Positions 18,391 to 29,362 of a DNA stretch of 64,000 nt are shown in pieces; within the stretch, counting starts at the first letter, position 1, and every line of letters begins with the position of its first letter. The translations under genes were made by a program, and so were the position numbers. The notes under the pieces are model-generated. The model did no database searches. It was not told the origin of the DNA and saw only the letters and a list, made by a program, of their open reading frames with translations. This DNA comes from Pseudoips prasinana (lineage: Eukaryota; Arthropoda; Insecta; Lepidoptera; Nolidae), in assembly GCA_951640165.1 (NCBI GenBank), contig OX621247.1:33702001-33766000 (forward strand), in the 5' to 3' direction.

Positions 18391-19149
18391 TCTGTCGTCT
18401 TTATATACACGCGCTGAGCGATGTTGTGTCGGTCAGTTCCATGCTCAGTTAGAAAATTATCTAATAACACTGGCCTTAGTTGATAATCAGCGCTTTATTC
18501 AGCTTCATAAATGTAACATAATGCTGAGCATGGGTCATTAAGACACACCAGACAAATCGGCATTTCGAATCTCATTCACAGTCTTTGCGTACGTGAGAGG
18601 AACATCCGCTGGAACCGTACCGCACGATATTGCAAAGCTTCTAGGGTGTGCGCTTAAATTTCCTGTCGAAGGTAAGAAGTACGATGGTAGAAAAGTCGTG
18701 GGCATCAAGTCAAACAATCTTTCGGACGATGAAATTTAAATTATACCCAGAAATAAAGCTCTGCATAAATTGGGTAACCATGGGTGACACAGGGGAGCGA
18801 AGTTAGCTGTGTAATAAGAAACGATTGAATCTACCGCTGCCTGTTTTATTGGATTTTGAAGAGGGTTAAGAAAATCCATTTAATTTCCTCTCCGTACGCT
18901 GGAACAAAAAGCGTTATGCGAAAATCAATAGCACCAAGTATCTTGGTGATAATTTCATTGCTCTCATTCCGAAACAAGTGGGAAGTGGTCCTTATTTTAA
19001 CGAGTTGCCTTAGTCAGGTGGGCGGGGCATATTACCTGTAGAACCGACGGCTGTGAGACTGAACGGTTCTTGAGTGGCGAGTACGAACTGGAACACGCAG
19101 TATGAGAAGGTAATGTAAGAATTTCAACTCCTTCCTTTTGATTGATTAA
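18391..19149. other. no gene or repeat recognised
   Basis: No convincing ORF. Short frames here lack any recognisable motif. Confidence 0.35.
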
Positions 19150-19260
19150 AATTGTTGTGGAATCCAAGAAATAATCAAAGAACCGTCGCAGCAATTCTCC
19201 GGGTCTGGGTTTCACCACTCAGTGTCATTTCATTGTGTGCATGTGTGTAGGTAAGAGGGA
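19150..19260 (+). repeat. dispersed repeat shared with 14015-14165
   Basis: CACTCAGTGTCATTTCATTG, followed by GGTAAGAGGGA, recurs at 14100-14180. The family is unknown. Confidence 0.5.
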
Positions 19261-19309
19261 CTTTTTAGACTTTTCCCAAAAAAAACTCCCACAAAGTTGA
19301 CTGACTACC

Positions 19310-19748
19310 TTTTTGCAAATGCATATTTTTTTATGGAATTTTAAAGACATAATTCATAGCATTCCATGGATTCACCTTGCAGAAACCGGGTTCATCGCGT
19401 GACAAAGGAGAGAACACTCTACAGACTCTGAGACTCAGATGTAGGTCTAAAGTGGCCCCCTGAGATGCATCAACACTCATCTTCTCGCTCTCTCAGTGTT
19501 CCCTCTCTGCCTAGCCAAATTTGGTAAGATCCTAACAACGCCGCTTTGGATACTCGTTCTAATATAGAACTTACGGAAGTTCTTGGTAATCCTAGGTTTT
19601 TTAATAGGTTATAGAGGGATTTTGCTGGTATGCCCTTCGCACCCACTTCCACAGCATATAAATTAATACTACTTATTAATTTTTGTAGTTTAACTATCGT
19701 GAATTTCCGTAAAGTACTGAGTATTGACTGCAAGTCGCCTGCGTCCAA
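19310..19748 (-). pseudogene. non-LTR retrotransposon C-terminal remnant plus 3' UTR
   Basis: The minus-strand frame at 19748-19470 (92 codons) contains YAVEVGAKGIPAKSLYNLL, GLPRTSVSSILERVSKA and ALLGSYQIWLGR, a conserved pattern I associate with the extreme C-terminus of certain insect LINE polyproteins. The following 3' UTR (19460-19335) matches 13322-13415 in reverse. No catalytic domain remains, so it is a 5'-truncated copy. Confidence 0.6.
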
Positions 19749-20639
19749 AATGCAGAGCGTCTTTATTGGAATTACTTTAAGAGAGTTGGAGCGATAAAAT
19801 AATAAACCTGACTTTACTTGTAAAAACTACCCATATAGTAATACTTACCATAGTAATATTAAAAGTAAGAAACTTCATTTAACGTATACTAAAAAGTTAT
19901 ACTTCGTTTCTACGAAATAGCATATTTATAAGGTCAAACGAATTCAGAGTCCAATTAGATATCTGCAAAACAGATTCGAAAACCTGCCTAGCTACGCAAT
20001 CTCCTAAATTCATAATATAAAACCGATCAATTATAAGTCTATATTTAACGTAAATTGAAACTGTCACTTGTCAATCATAATTTTAATAAGGCGTTGTTGA
20101 ATTATCCGATAACATCTCAAATAATTTCAACCGAATAAAAACTTGTTTGAAGAACTAAGTGAAAATTATAGTTGATATTTTTATGGGTATTATTTAGTAT
20201 ATTATTTTTCATCACCCCACCTCGGAAACAGTATTTTTACTATTTGACATCTGAGTGGAAAGTCTTTTTTATCCACTAGAGGTTAAAGTAAATTTGAATT
20301 TAGAACATCGTGTGCACTAAGTTTGTGAATGCAAAATATCATTAAACCTATTTACTTCTACCTCTATGGTGCCGAATTAATCATACAACTTTTTTAATTT
20401 ATAAAAAAACTAAGACTCGGAACCTTCTTGGTGTACTGACTTTTTTTTAAATTCGTTTTGCGCAATATTAACTGTTCTATTCGACTCGAACTGTACAACT
20501 GTACGACGTTACTTTATGTGTTCTTAATTATACCTAAGTATTATTAGTTATAATTGAAAGATTGTTCTGTAATACTCACATATCATAATATAATAATTAA
20601 TACCTAAACTGAAATAAAAGTATTTATAATAAGATTTTT
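19749..20639. other. no gene or repeat recognised
   Basis: Very AT-rich. No ORF above background. Confidence 0.4.
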
Positions 20640-20835
20640 TCGCATTTAGTCATTTCCTCGCTGAAGTGTGATGAAAAGTTATGTGTTGCACTCGAGTGAA
20701 AAGATTTTTCACCTTGTGCTCTTTTGATTTCCTCTCTAATGCTCAGGATTCTAATTTTTTTATCACTCGTTGCGCGCGTGATTCAATTTTAGAATCCTTC
20801 GCTTGTTCGGTTATCAAAACAACTATTATTTAATA
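20640..20835. repeat. imperfect inverted repeat, dispersed family
   Basis: GGATTCTAA with ATCACTC, and GTGATTC with TTAGAATCC, form arms around a GCGCGC centre near 20780. TCATTTCCTCGCT and ATTTCCTCTCTAATGCTCAG resemble a common insect palindromic element. Confidence 0.45.
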
Positions 20836-21067
20836 AAAATGACCAGATTTATATAAAAGGAATTTTAAATGATGTTTTATACTTCAGAAATACCATAGTA
20901 CCTTGCGCTATCCGCATCGAGCATTTTGAGAAACCCTCACAAGATCATCGGTCCATGGTAGAAGACCGGCAACTGTGCACCCTGTTTGTGATTCTTAGCA
21001 CCTGCTTACTTTCGATACCAAAGCTGAGAATAGCAGATCTGTCAGAGACAGGCCGACCATGATTTTA
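20836..21067. other. weak RTE-type fragment
   Basis: GAAACCCTCACAAGATCATCGGTCCA at about 20930 resembles the RTE remnant at 35828-36065, but too little remains to be sure. The rest is not recognised. Confidence 0.3.
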
Positions 21068-21262
21068 TTTTGTAGCTGTGCCCCGCGGTTTTAACGGCAT
21101 TAAAATTTATAAATTATTCCCTATGTGTTAATCCAGGGTGTCAGCTAACTCCATACCAAATTTTATTAAAATCGCCCCAGCCGTGTAAACGTGAAGAAGT
21201 AAGGTACACACTCACACACTCGCATAGTCACACACATACAACCTTTCGCCTTTATTATATAA
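21068..21262 (+). repeat. RTE-like tail repeat (GTCAGCTAACTCCATA family)
   Basis: GTAGCTGTGCCCCGCGG, then GTGTTAATCCAGGGTGTC, CTAACTCCATACCAAATTTT and a CACTCACACACTCGC run end in TATTATATAAGTGTGA. A related copy lies at 36446-36635. Confidence 0.65.
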
Positions 21263-21350
21263 GTGTGATATAATGTAGTGGAGCATGCTATAATCTCCAC
21301 GCTTGGCAGACGGGTTGGCGACCGGATTATGATGGACATAGTTAATGGAG
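21263..21350 (-). repeat. RTE-3'-type fragment
   Basis: TATAATCTCCACGCTTGGC and GGGTTGGCGACC are the reverse complement of the CAAGCGTGGCGATTATGG core seen at 23850-24075. Confidence 0.6.
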
Positions 21351-21364
21351 ATTTTCTCTGTAAT

Positions 21365-21615
21365 AATAATAATATCTAGGGGACAAACACACACAGATCA
21401 TCCTAGCCCCAAACTAAGCAAAGCTTGTACTATGGGTACCAGGCGACGATATACGTACTTATATAGATAGATAAATACTTATATACATAGAAAACATCCA
21501 TGACTCAGAAACGAATATTCGAGCTCATCACACAAATATTTGCACTTACCGGGATTCGAACCCAGGACCACCAGCTTCGTAGGCAGGAGCACTACCAACT
21601 AGGCTACGGTGACCG
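21365..21615 (-). mobile_element. SINE-C, full-length copy (tRNA-Arg-like head)
   Basis: On the minus strand it runs from GGTCACCGTAGCCTAGTTGG (A box) through CTACGAAG (anticodon-like ACG) and GGGTTCGAATCCCGG (B box), then GAGTCATGGATGTTTTC, TATAAGTAC and GTACAAGCTTTGC, to CCCCTAGATATT. Other copies: 26970, 31073. Confidence 0.88.
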
Positions 21616-22548
21616 TAGCCTAGTTGCTACTGCTTGTTGTATATGTAGTTTTAATGGGGCAAATGTTTTCAAAATTGAGTCCTCCTCCACACCATCCTGT
21701 ATAAGCTAAGTGCCCAGAAGGGTGGCAGCATCGCCTTATGAAAGCTTTGTTTGGTTTAAATAATAGCTTTAATATTTACTACGGGGCTATTATGTAGTAA
21801 ATAGTTTATGTTTTATATGTTCGGAAAATAATGTTCCTGTGTAGAAACTATATTGCTTTGTTTTATTGTTAAAAAATTTTGTTTCTTTTATTGTGTTTCT
21901 TTCTTTCTTATTATTTTCTCTGTGGTGTAGGAAGTAGTTTATGAGATGTAGATTGTTCTTAACTACTTCCTTTTGACGTCTTTATGCTTATTAAATGGCA
22001 CCTGAAGTGCTAAGTTAGTTAAGAGAGAATTTGTAAGAGATTAAGTTACTAATTTGTAGTGAAACTTTCTTGTTCACTTGTAACTTTGCAGACGCGTGTA
22101 ATTTTCATGACAATGACAGTACGTACAGTTAATGGCACGACAGTGGTTTCACTTGCACTGCGAAAATCACCCTTCAACCTTTGTAATAAAGTCGCTGACA
22201 GAGTCAATATGTGCGAACGCGGCGTTGACTATACCTCGTAGGTCAAAATCCTTGCTTTAGTAAAGTTATGAATTAATAGATAGCCTGATTGACAATGAAA
22301 CTTTCGAGCGTTATAATGTATGTAGTTATTGTATCAATGAGCATTCAAAAGTGCATTAGCAGTTTGCAAATCGTACAACCGTGGAACAGTGCGTCTTGTC
22401 ATTGTGATTTTAAAGGACTCATTATATGTATATTTTAGCATTATTAAATAGATTTGATAAAGAAAGGTAGGCAAAGTTCACTTGATAAACAGCTTCAGTT
22501 TTTATTCCCTAACTCTCTTGGTCCGAGGGGAAGACGAAGATTAGCCGA
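21616..22548. other. no gene seen
   Basis: AT-rich. A 60-codon frame at 22059-22241 has no known motif. Confidence 0.35.
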
Positions 22549-22690
22549 CATGACCGGAAAGAGGTCAACTACAGGACCGACAGGAATACCGCCGACTTTC
22601 AATTAAGAGTCGAATTTGAATGAAGACATTCTTTTCATAAAAAATACCAGTATTAGGTTTAGCCCGACCCGGGATTTGAACGCTACAGAC
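22549..22690 (-). mobile_element. SINE-A partial, inverted
   Basis: GACCGGAAAGAGGTCA, CAGGACCGACAGG and GCCCGACCCGGGATTTGAAC are the reverse of the SINE-A middle and B box. The terminal part is missing. Confidence 0.7.
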
Positions 22691-22739
22691 CACACCAAGC
22701 ATGAAATAGTGTATGTACAAGTCTATGCGCAAACGCAAA

Positions 22740-22990
22740 TGCACTCTCTATACCTATACCTCATGTTGCCATATGATGGATAAGAATACCAGACCGGATA
22801 TAGAATCTTACGTCCTTTTCAAGACACGGAGGGTAACACCACCTATTTCAGCTCTGAAAACAGAATAGTGAAGCATCAGAATAGCACCGCTTATCCTGAC
22901 CAGAGATTTGAACCCACTACCTAGATATCTGAAGTGACAGACCGTACTGCTAAATCGACAAAATAATCGACCAGGTTGCTTCATAACCCT
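22740..22990 (-). mobile_element. diverged SINE-A-like copy, inverted
   Basis: AAGACACGGAGGGTAACACC and CCAGAGATTTGAACCCACTACC correspond loosely to the SINE-A body and B box in reverse. Confidence 0.5.
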
Positions 22991-23029
22991 TTATAAGGCA
23001 GTAGGTATATTTCTATTTTTTTATGCTGG

Positions 23030-23092
23030 TTGGATTTACGCTTGACCACGATCTCACCTGATGGTAAGTGAAGATGTGGTCGGAAGTGGACC
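23030..23092 (-). repeat. LINE 3' UTR fragment
   Basis: TTGACCACGATCTCACCTG and ATGGTAAGTGAAG are the reverse of the end of the LINE remnant at 45330-45625. Confidence 0.65.
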
Positions 23093-23389
23093 GCGTGTAC
23101 CCATAATTTTATTTTATTTACATTTATAAGAATTTATTGGTTTTGGGTCTTATTATAAGCGAATAGAGTTCAAAATGTGGTGGTAACTATACCCCCACTG
23201 CCTGGTTAATACCTATTTTTTTTTCTTTTTGCTCATGTTTAACTGAAAATTAAATGTGAGTGAACACACAAATCAGTATTCTATCTCTTAAATGTCCACG
23301 ACGGACGTGACGGACAGCCCATGTATTGAATGACTAACCTTTGCTGCTCATAAATAGCACAGATGTCAGTCGGAGAGACGGATATATGT

Positions 23390-23520
23390 ACAAAAGCCAG
23401 CACATCCAGCTACACCAATCTGTCAAATTTAGTTTATAGATTTTCAACCTTATCACATAAGCATAAGGTTCACTTTCAATTAGAGAACATTTTGACAGCT
23501 TGATGTGCTGGCGTCTGTAC
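23390..23520. mobile_element. MITE-1 hairpin copy, longest loop
   Basis: GCCAGCACATCCAGCTAC and CAATCTGTCAAATTT form the left arm; GACAGCTTGATGTGCTGGC forms the right. An AT-rich insert separates the arms. Other copies: 35720, 39724, 42149. Confidence 0.8.
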
Positions 23521-23649
23521 ATACACAAGGCGTTGCAGTAGGCATTAAATGTGTGATGAACGGCTTGACAAAAGGAATTATTGAATGAAGCTAGATCATG
23601 CGTAATAGTCGCCTGTTCGTGTCCCGAGTTCGATACCCGCATAGGACCT

Positions 23650-23800
23650 CTATAATAGTAATATCCTGGGACATTATTTACACACGGCCATCTGATGGGA
23701 TCAGATGGCATCTGATTCCAAACTAAGCAGAGCTTGTACTATGGAAACCAAATAACTGATGTACTTCATAAATACTAATTTTCTTTTGTAAATACATACA
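23650..23800 (-). mobile_element. SINE-B partial, inverted
   Basis: CATTATTTACACACGGCC, AGCTTGTACTATGGAAACCA and CAAATAACTGATG are the reverse of the SINE-B tail. It contains a small ATCTGATGG/CCATCAGAT-like internal duplication. Confidence 0.7.
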
Positions 23801-23849
23801 TAATGTGTGGTGACGGCGACAAAAGAATCAGATCAGATCAGAATCAGAA

Positions 23850-24075
23850 TATCATCACCCCATCTCATCCCGTGGGGGGCGTAGAAGTCAACCCGAGGGA
23901 ATATTTACCAGAGGATGGGCAGCAGCTTCCTTCTGATTACTATGACCATCTTACTGCGATCGCCAACCCGCCTGCCAAGCGTGGCGATTATGGCATATCC
24001 CCCCAAGACGATTCTTGAGGGAGGCTTGTCCAGCAGTGGACTTATTTAGCTGTAATGGTGAATACATACGTGGAG
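23850..24075 (+). repeat. RTE-3'-type repeat
   Basis: CCCATCTCATCCCGTG, GAGGGAATATTTACC, CGATCGCCAACCCG, CAAGCGTGGCGATTATGG and TTGTCCAGCAGTGGAC define a family that shares its last part with RTE coding remnants at 31243 and 46065. Confidence 0.75.
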
Positions 24076-24111
24076 ACTGAAATAAACTATTTTTATTTTA
24101 TTTTATTTTAT

Positions 24112-24230
24112 TTTTATTTATATAGATAATTACACCCAGACTCAGGACAAACAGACATGTTCATGCACACAAATATCTGTACTGGGTGGGAAAAGCAAGC
24201 ATTTGCTAACCATGCCAACAGGCCCGAAAA
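24112..24230 (-). mobile_element. SINE-B 5' part, inverted
   Basis: GATAATTACACCCAGACTC, AGGACAAACAGACATG and TTTGCTAACCATGCCAACAG are the reverse of the SINE-B head and centre. A (TTTTA)n stretch precedes it. Confidence 0.75.
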
Positions 24231-25309
24231 AAAAAGTGAACCAGAAATAATTGTGGTGTGTCTGAATGTACAGTGGCCGTCAGGTATTTGTTTGAAAATT
24301 ACCTCGCAACACAAGGATTTATTTTCCTAGTAAATAAAAAAAAAATTAAAAGGTTCACGTAGACTTTAAAAAAGCGCTTGTAAATAGTCAGAACATGTTT
24401 GTAAATATAGTTGTATACATTATTATTTCTAGTAACATAGATATTTAGGTACACATTGTATGAAAAGATTTATAAAATTTATTTTATTATATCATTGATA
24501 TTTAGCTAGGTCGTATCAAGTTATTGTCAAGAGATTATGTTTAATTATCTAGTTTAAGTCTAATATTTTTACTACATATTGTCAATGGTTCTGTCTCTAT
24601 TAAGGTATTATTATTATGACGGACCTTGTGTTAACCTTGTGTGACCTAGTGCGCGTGTTATCGTTTTAAATAGACATAAAACTAAATACTAAGTGGCGTG
24701 TTTGCGGCTGTACTCTTGACCAGGGAAGCTAATTAATTCTTGTACTTATTTACTACTGTAATATCAATTGATTTAATAATTTCTACTAAATGAATTTCTT
24801 ATATATTGTAATACTGACATCCTAATCCACGTGAATGTTTTATTGGAAAGCAGTTCCTTATCGCGCGTTGTGAAATGGGGCTAGACGGAAATAATTCTCA
24901 CGAAAAGTTGTCACGACACTTTTTGCAGCTGTGCGGCGTGCGCATGTTTCTCTGTCTGTCTCTTTCTCTCTCTCTCTCTCTTATAGAAATCAAGCCAGAT
25001 ATTTTCATTTCTATTTCGCATTGAACAGTGTGGTGTCGCGACGATTATTTTTTTTTAGTGTATACAGGTTTTTTGTACATAATAAATAATAAGAAATAAC
25101 TTCGTTCCATCCGGGTGTCCCTTGACACCTCTCAAGTTTTTTTTGCTTATTATTGATGTGTTATATTATTATGTATTGATGTGTTTTGTTATATTATATG
25201 AATTTGTAAATAAGAATGACATGTAAACCTGTTTACGAATAAATAAACTATAAACTGTACTTCTCTTGCTGTCAATTCAGTATTTCAACAACTCTCAACT
25301 TAATTCAAT
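24231..25309. other. no gene seen; short (CT)n run
   Basis: Contains a CT dinucleotide run at about 24957-24981. No ORF of note. Confidence 0.4.
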
Positions 25310-25660
25310 TGCCCCGTTGGTCTAACGGTAGCATATTCTACCGCAGATAATGAGGTCTTGGGTTCACATTGATTCGGGACTATTTCTGTAAAGAAAATTT
25401 TCTCAGTAGGTACTAACCCGACGTCTGAAAGTTGGCAATATCCGTGCCGTGCCTCTTAGAGAACGTAAAGCCGTCGGTCCTGTACCTGACCTCTTTACGT
25501 ACGTGTACGTGTCCCTAGTCATCCCATCGGAATATGATTGGGATATAATAAAATATGCTGATGTTTGCACATGCAATTGTGCACTATAATAATATGTCCT
25601 GCGCAGGTGGCTAATCTTCAACTGGCCGCTGTGGTCGAAATTCGACCAGGAGAACATTAT
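25310..25660 (+). mobile_element. SINE-A, near full length
   Basis: GCCCCGTTGGTCTAACGG (A box), GTCTTGGGTTCACATTG (decayed B box), GTAAAGCCGTCGGTCCTG, ending GACCAGGAGAACATTATA. Confidence 0.88.
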
Positions 25661-26254
25661 ATCGATATCGTTGTCACGAGTGTTTCTAATATATTTTAGC
25701 TAAGCCGTGATGTCGTCGTTTGGGTTGAGTATGACGTTTTTGAGACGACTGCCTTTACTGGAGAGGTGAGTCGTGGTGTATTTGAGTGCCACCAAAAACT
25801 AGGAAAGGACTGGAGCAAGGCGGCCAAGATGGCCTTTTATACTACTCACAATCTGCTCACAGTTATCAGTCCAGCAACTATGTTAAATCTAAAATAGAAT
25901 AATTCAATTTTACATTGTCTCAAACCACCCAAATAATAACAATTCCTTTGCCTTAGAACTTTAATAAAACTCAGTCATCCAATCAAAAATGATTCTTTAC
26001 TATTTGAAAATACAGTCCAAAACCCTCTAAGAAACGCGAAAGGTTCCAGGAAGATGGAAAATCCCAATAGCCATGGCTTTATGGGGTAGTAAAAGTTCAT
26101 CAATTCATAACTTCAGCTATTTCAGCTTTCAACCTGTTATAACTAGTTCGATTCTCGTAAATTTGGATTATACGAGCAATGAAGAGGAATTACAGGTAGA
26201 AACGGAAGACTTACATTGTAACGTAACCTACTTAGGTAAGTAATATCCTTTTTT
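25661..26254. other. no gene or repeat recognised
   Basis: No convincing ORF or repeat family match. Confidence 0.35.
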
Positions 26255-26410
26255 TTCTTTTTCTCGTTTAGGCAGGGGAAATGCCTTCGCATGCCACCTG
26301 CAAAAAGTGTCTGCGGGTGGGTATGTCGGACTTGCACCGACTAAACCTACCTGCCGTAGACTTCTCCTGGCGCCTGATGGGGGAGTCCTGGGAACGCGGG
26401 TATGCTGCTA
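26255..26410 (+). repeat. dispersed repeat family A
   Basis: GGCAGGGGAAATGCCTTCGC, GCATGCCACC, GTCTGCGGGTGGGTATGTC and GGGAACGCGGGTATGCTGCT. This is the clearest copy of the family that flanks the LTR element. Confidence 0.75.
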
Positions 26411-26513
26411 GGTAAGTAATATCCTACTATCCGAATTTCGGTCGCGGCACCCAGTCTTAATGGAGTGTGTGTGTCCCCCATGTGTGCGGGACATATTATA
26501 GACCTATTTTGAC

Positions 26514-26775
26514 GGGTCTGTTGGCGTGGTTTCCAAATGCTTGATTATTGTTGGAGGTCGTGGGTTGGATTCCCACCCAGGTTAGGATATTTGTGTGTAT
26601 GAACATGTCTGTTTCTCCTGAGTCTGAGTGTAATTATTATATAAGTATGTATTTACAAAATAAAAGTAGTATATGTGGTATATCAGTTACCTGGTTTCCA
26701 TAGTACAAGCTCTGTAGTTTGGGACCAGATGTCCGTGTGTAAATAATGACCCAGGATATGATTATTATAGTGCAC
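26514..26775 (+). mobile_element. SINE-B, near full length
   Basis: CTGTTGGCGTGGTTTCC (A box), GGTCGTGGGTTGGATTCCC (B box), CTGAGTCTGAGTG, ATATCAGTTACCTGG and GTGTGTAAATAATG, ending in GATTATTATAG. Confidence 0.88.
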
Positions 26776-26904
26776 GAGTGTGTACGCGAACACTGGGGCA
26801 CTAACACACAACGCCACAAAAATGTTGAATAACCTGACCGTCCCATCCGAAGATTCTAATTGCTCGATAAATTAATAACTAATTAGAATATATCATTATG
26901 GTGA

Positions 26905-26960
26905 CAGCATAGAATATCACCACCCCATCTAATCCCGTGAAGAAGTGGAGCAAATATCTC
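26905..26960 (+). repeat. RTE-3'-type fragment, interrupted by SINE-C
   Basis: ATCACCACCCCATCTAATCC then GCAAATATCTCC matches the start of 23850-24075. The rest of the family continues at 27225, after a SINE-C insertion. Confidence 0.6.
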
Positions 26961-26969
26961 CTGTTTGAC

Positions 26970-27205
26970 GGTCACCATATCCTAGTCGGTAGTGCTCCTG
27001 CCTACGAAGCTGGTGGTCCTGGGTTCGAATCCCGGTAAGTGCAAATATTTGTGTGATGAGCACGAATATTTGTTTCTGAGTCATGGATGTTTTCTATGTA
27101 TATAAGTATTTACTATCTATACAAGTATGTATATCGTCGCCTGGTACCTATAGTACAAGCTTTGCTTAGTTTGGGGCTAGGATGATCTGTGTGACATTGT
27201 CCCCA
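26970..27205 (+). mobile_element. SINE-C, full-length copy
   Basis: GTCACCATATCCTAGTCGG (A box), CTACGAAGCTGG, GGGTTCGAATCCCGG (B box), GTACAAGCTTTGC and CCCCAGATATTATTATT. It interrupts an RTE-3'-type repeat (26905-26960 and 27225-27370). Confidence 0.9.
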
Positions 27206-27224
27206 GATATTATTATTATTAGTT

Positions 27225-27370
27225 AACGGGCAGCAGCGTCTCTGTGTACCTACTATGGGCACCATACTGCTATCGCCAACCACCCGAAGCGTGGTGATTA
27301 TGACATATCTCTCCAGTTTTGGGTTAGGCTTTTGTCCAACAGTGGACGTCATTCAGCTGACATGATGATG
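27225..27370 (+). repeat. RTE-3'-type repeat, right part
   Basis: CTATCGCCAACCACCC, GAAGCGTGGTGATTATG and TTGTCCAACAGTGGACGTC, ending ATGATGATGATG. Confidence 0.7.
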
Positions 27371-27449
27371 ATGTTGGAGTAGACTAATATAGAAAAAACC
27401 TAATCATAATCGGATACTAAACCATCAGTTACACTAACTTGAGTGCAGA

Positions 27450-27672
27450 AGTGACATGTTCAACCGCTTAAAATTAACTCCTGGATTCAAATCCCAAAAT
27501 GTGATGTTGGGATTTTTTTTCTAAGAAATAATCGCAAAATCAGTCTGCAAGATGGCGGTGTTACACTCTCTTTCCTTGGAGAGTATGTAAAGCCGATCCT
27601 GTTTCTGATCTCTTTATGCTCGTGTTGGCTATCCGTCCCATCAGATCATAGAAGTGAGGCAATAGTAAGTAC
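27450..27672 (+). mobile_element. SINE-A partial
   Basis: CTCCTGGATTCAAATCCC (B box), CTTGGAGAGTATGTAAAGCC and CCCATCAGATCATAG. It is cut short where family A begins at 27685. Confidence 0.65.
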
Positions 27673-27684
27673 ATAAGTTTTTTT

Positions 27685-27895
27685 TTTTGTTAAGGCAGAG
27701 GGGAATGCCTACGCATGCCACCCGCTAAAGGTGTCTACGGGTGGGTATGTTGGAATCGCACCTAACCTACTGTGGAGTTCTCTTGGCGCCTGATGGGAGG
27801 AGCCCGGGAAAGCGGGTATGCTGCTCCGGTGCCCCCCTTTTGCGCCATGTCGCAGTTGGTCTCTTGATTGCCCTCTCCTATTGCCAACTGCTGCA
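27685..27895 (+). repeat. dispersed repeat family A
   Basis: GGGGAATGCCTACGCATGCC, GGGTGGGTATGTTGG and GCGGGTATGCTGCTCC. An extra TTGCCCTCTCCTATTGCC matches the copy at 6313-6500. Confidence 0.7.
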
Positions 27896-28122
27896 ATAGT
27901 AAGTAAACCTGTGTTTGCGCTCACACCTGTGCGTAAACACATATCATAGGTGTGTCCCGCGCATATGTAAAGTCTCATTAATCCTGGTCATTAATGCTAT
28001 CGTTCCGTATACCATTTCAAAAACTCAACAACTCGACACTGTTTTCCTTGAAAACAAAACGTCGGCCCACTTCCGAAGTATGTATTTGCTTGCACAGTGT
28101 GTGAACGTGCGTTTGAATAATT
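27896..28122. other. no gene seen
   Basis: Includes a SINE-A-like scrap at about 27898-27965 (GTGTTTGCGCTCACACCTG, GTGTCCCGCGCATATG). Confidence 0.45.
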
Positions 28123-28158
28123 CATATCGATGCCTTAGTTCACAATTGCACTAACTAC
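28123..28158 (+). repeat. left 36-bp inverted repeat
   Basis: Begins CATATCGATGCCTTAGTT and ends GCACTAACTAC. It is exactly complementary to 30820-30855. Confidence 0.9.
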
Positions 28159-28564
28159 AAGATTTTCAATTTTTACTTTTTTAATGCCGTATACACTAAA
28201 TTTCATGCTCTTTCGTTTCCGCCCATCGAAATACCGTTATTCCGTCTCTTTCTACCAATTACGTGGGTAACAGTTGTATTAAATGAGTTCGTTTAATGTT
28301 CCATGAATGTGATATTATACTAATGATCTTTATTTTTGTAAAACCAATCAAGATATACTTTAACTGATTTTAAGTTTCTCAACTGCAGGAAATTTCAAAA
28401 CACAAACGTATTATATACATTTGCAATATCTGTTCATACTTTTTAGCAGTGCTAGTAGAGTGTATTATGTGTTGGTAGTACAAAAGGATCAAGAAACTTT
28501 AATGCACAAGTGTGCTAAGTACAGTAAGGAAGGGACATTAAACCGTTTTGAGATATAGTCCGAA

Positions 28565-29362
28565 TTGTACAAGTGTATTATGTACTTTTACCTGAAGGGG
28601 TTAAAATATCTTAGCAGTTTACCCGAAGCTGTTACTCATGTTGCATCATTTTCTGACACTTGTGGTGGTCAGAACCGCAATAAATATGTTACTCTAGCGG
28701 CTTTATACGCTGTCAATAACATACCTCACTTAGATACGATTGATTTGAAATTCATGGAATCGGGACATTCGTATTTAGAAGTGGATTCAATACACGCGTG
28801 TATTGAAAGAGCGCGAAAGCATAAAAGCATATACACTTTGCGTGAATATGCATTGGTGATAGGGTCTGCTAGAATCAAGCCGAAACCCTGCGATGTTATT
28901 ATTATGAAACACGGGGAGTTCTATGATTTGAAGGGATTCGAAAAAACTTTGAATTCCAATACAACAAAAACCCAAAAAATGAGCCAGTACAGTGGCTGAA
29001 AATTAAGTGGCTGCGGCAGCAGAAAGAATCTCCCTCTTAATTTTTTTACAAATACGATGACCGATCCAGATTTCAAAGAAATAGACATTTGTAAGACAAA
29101 AACAATGAAAAAAAATAAAGACATATGTATAAGCAAACTAAAGAAACGTCTGAAAGGAGCATATAAATCACTGATTGCAGTGTCGCAAACTAAAAAGAAA
29201 GATCTTATAACACTTTTAAATGATGGGGTTATACCACCAGAATATGAGCACTATTACAAAGATATTCCATCCACTTCTGCGGCTATTGTTAACAATAATT
29301 GTGATGACACTGAATCATCTGATGATGATCCAGATAAAGAGTCTATTGTTGACGAAATTTAA
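28565..29362 (+). pseudogene. frameshifted remnant of an unidentified multi-copy protein (DTCGGQNRN motif)
   Basis: The first frame (28565-28999) contains FSDTCGGQNRNKYV, FMESGHSYLEVDSIHACIE and KHGEFYDLKGF. This pattern of D-x-C-x-G-Q-N-R-N, then SGH and DSxHxxIE, is shared by a widespread insect family that I believe is DUF7869-like and often mobile-element associated. The frame breaks at an A6 run near 28973-28979. The next frame carries a PVQWLKIKW segment to about 29030. A second break restores the original frame, which runs to 29362 and ends in an acidic tail (ESSDDDPDKESIVDEI). The N-terminal part is missing and an in-frame stop lies just upstream of 28560. The two shifts cancel, so this is a decayed copy. 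Its function is unknown. Confidence 0.7.

Noticed and set aside
21540..21615. tRNA-Arg-like sequence with good A and B boxes
   Set aside because: Continues into the SINE-C body and tail and recurs at 26970 and 31073, so it is a SINE head and not a functional tRNA gene.
28565..28999. Reading the DTCGGQNRN gene as an intact host gene
   Set aside because: Missing N-terminus and two frame breaks make it a remnant unless homopolymer sequencing errors are shown.
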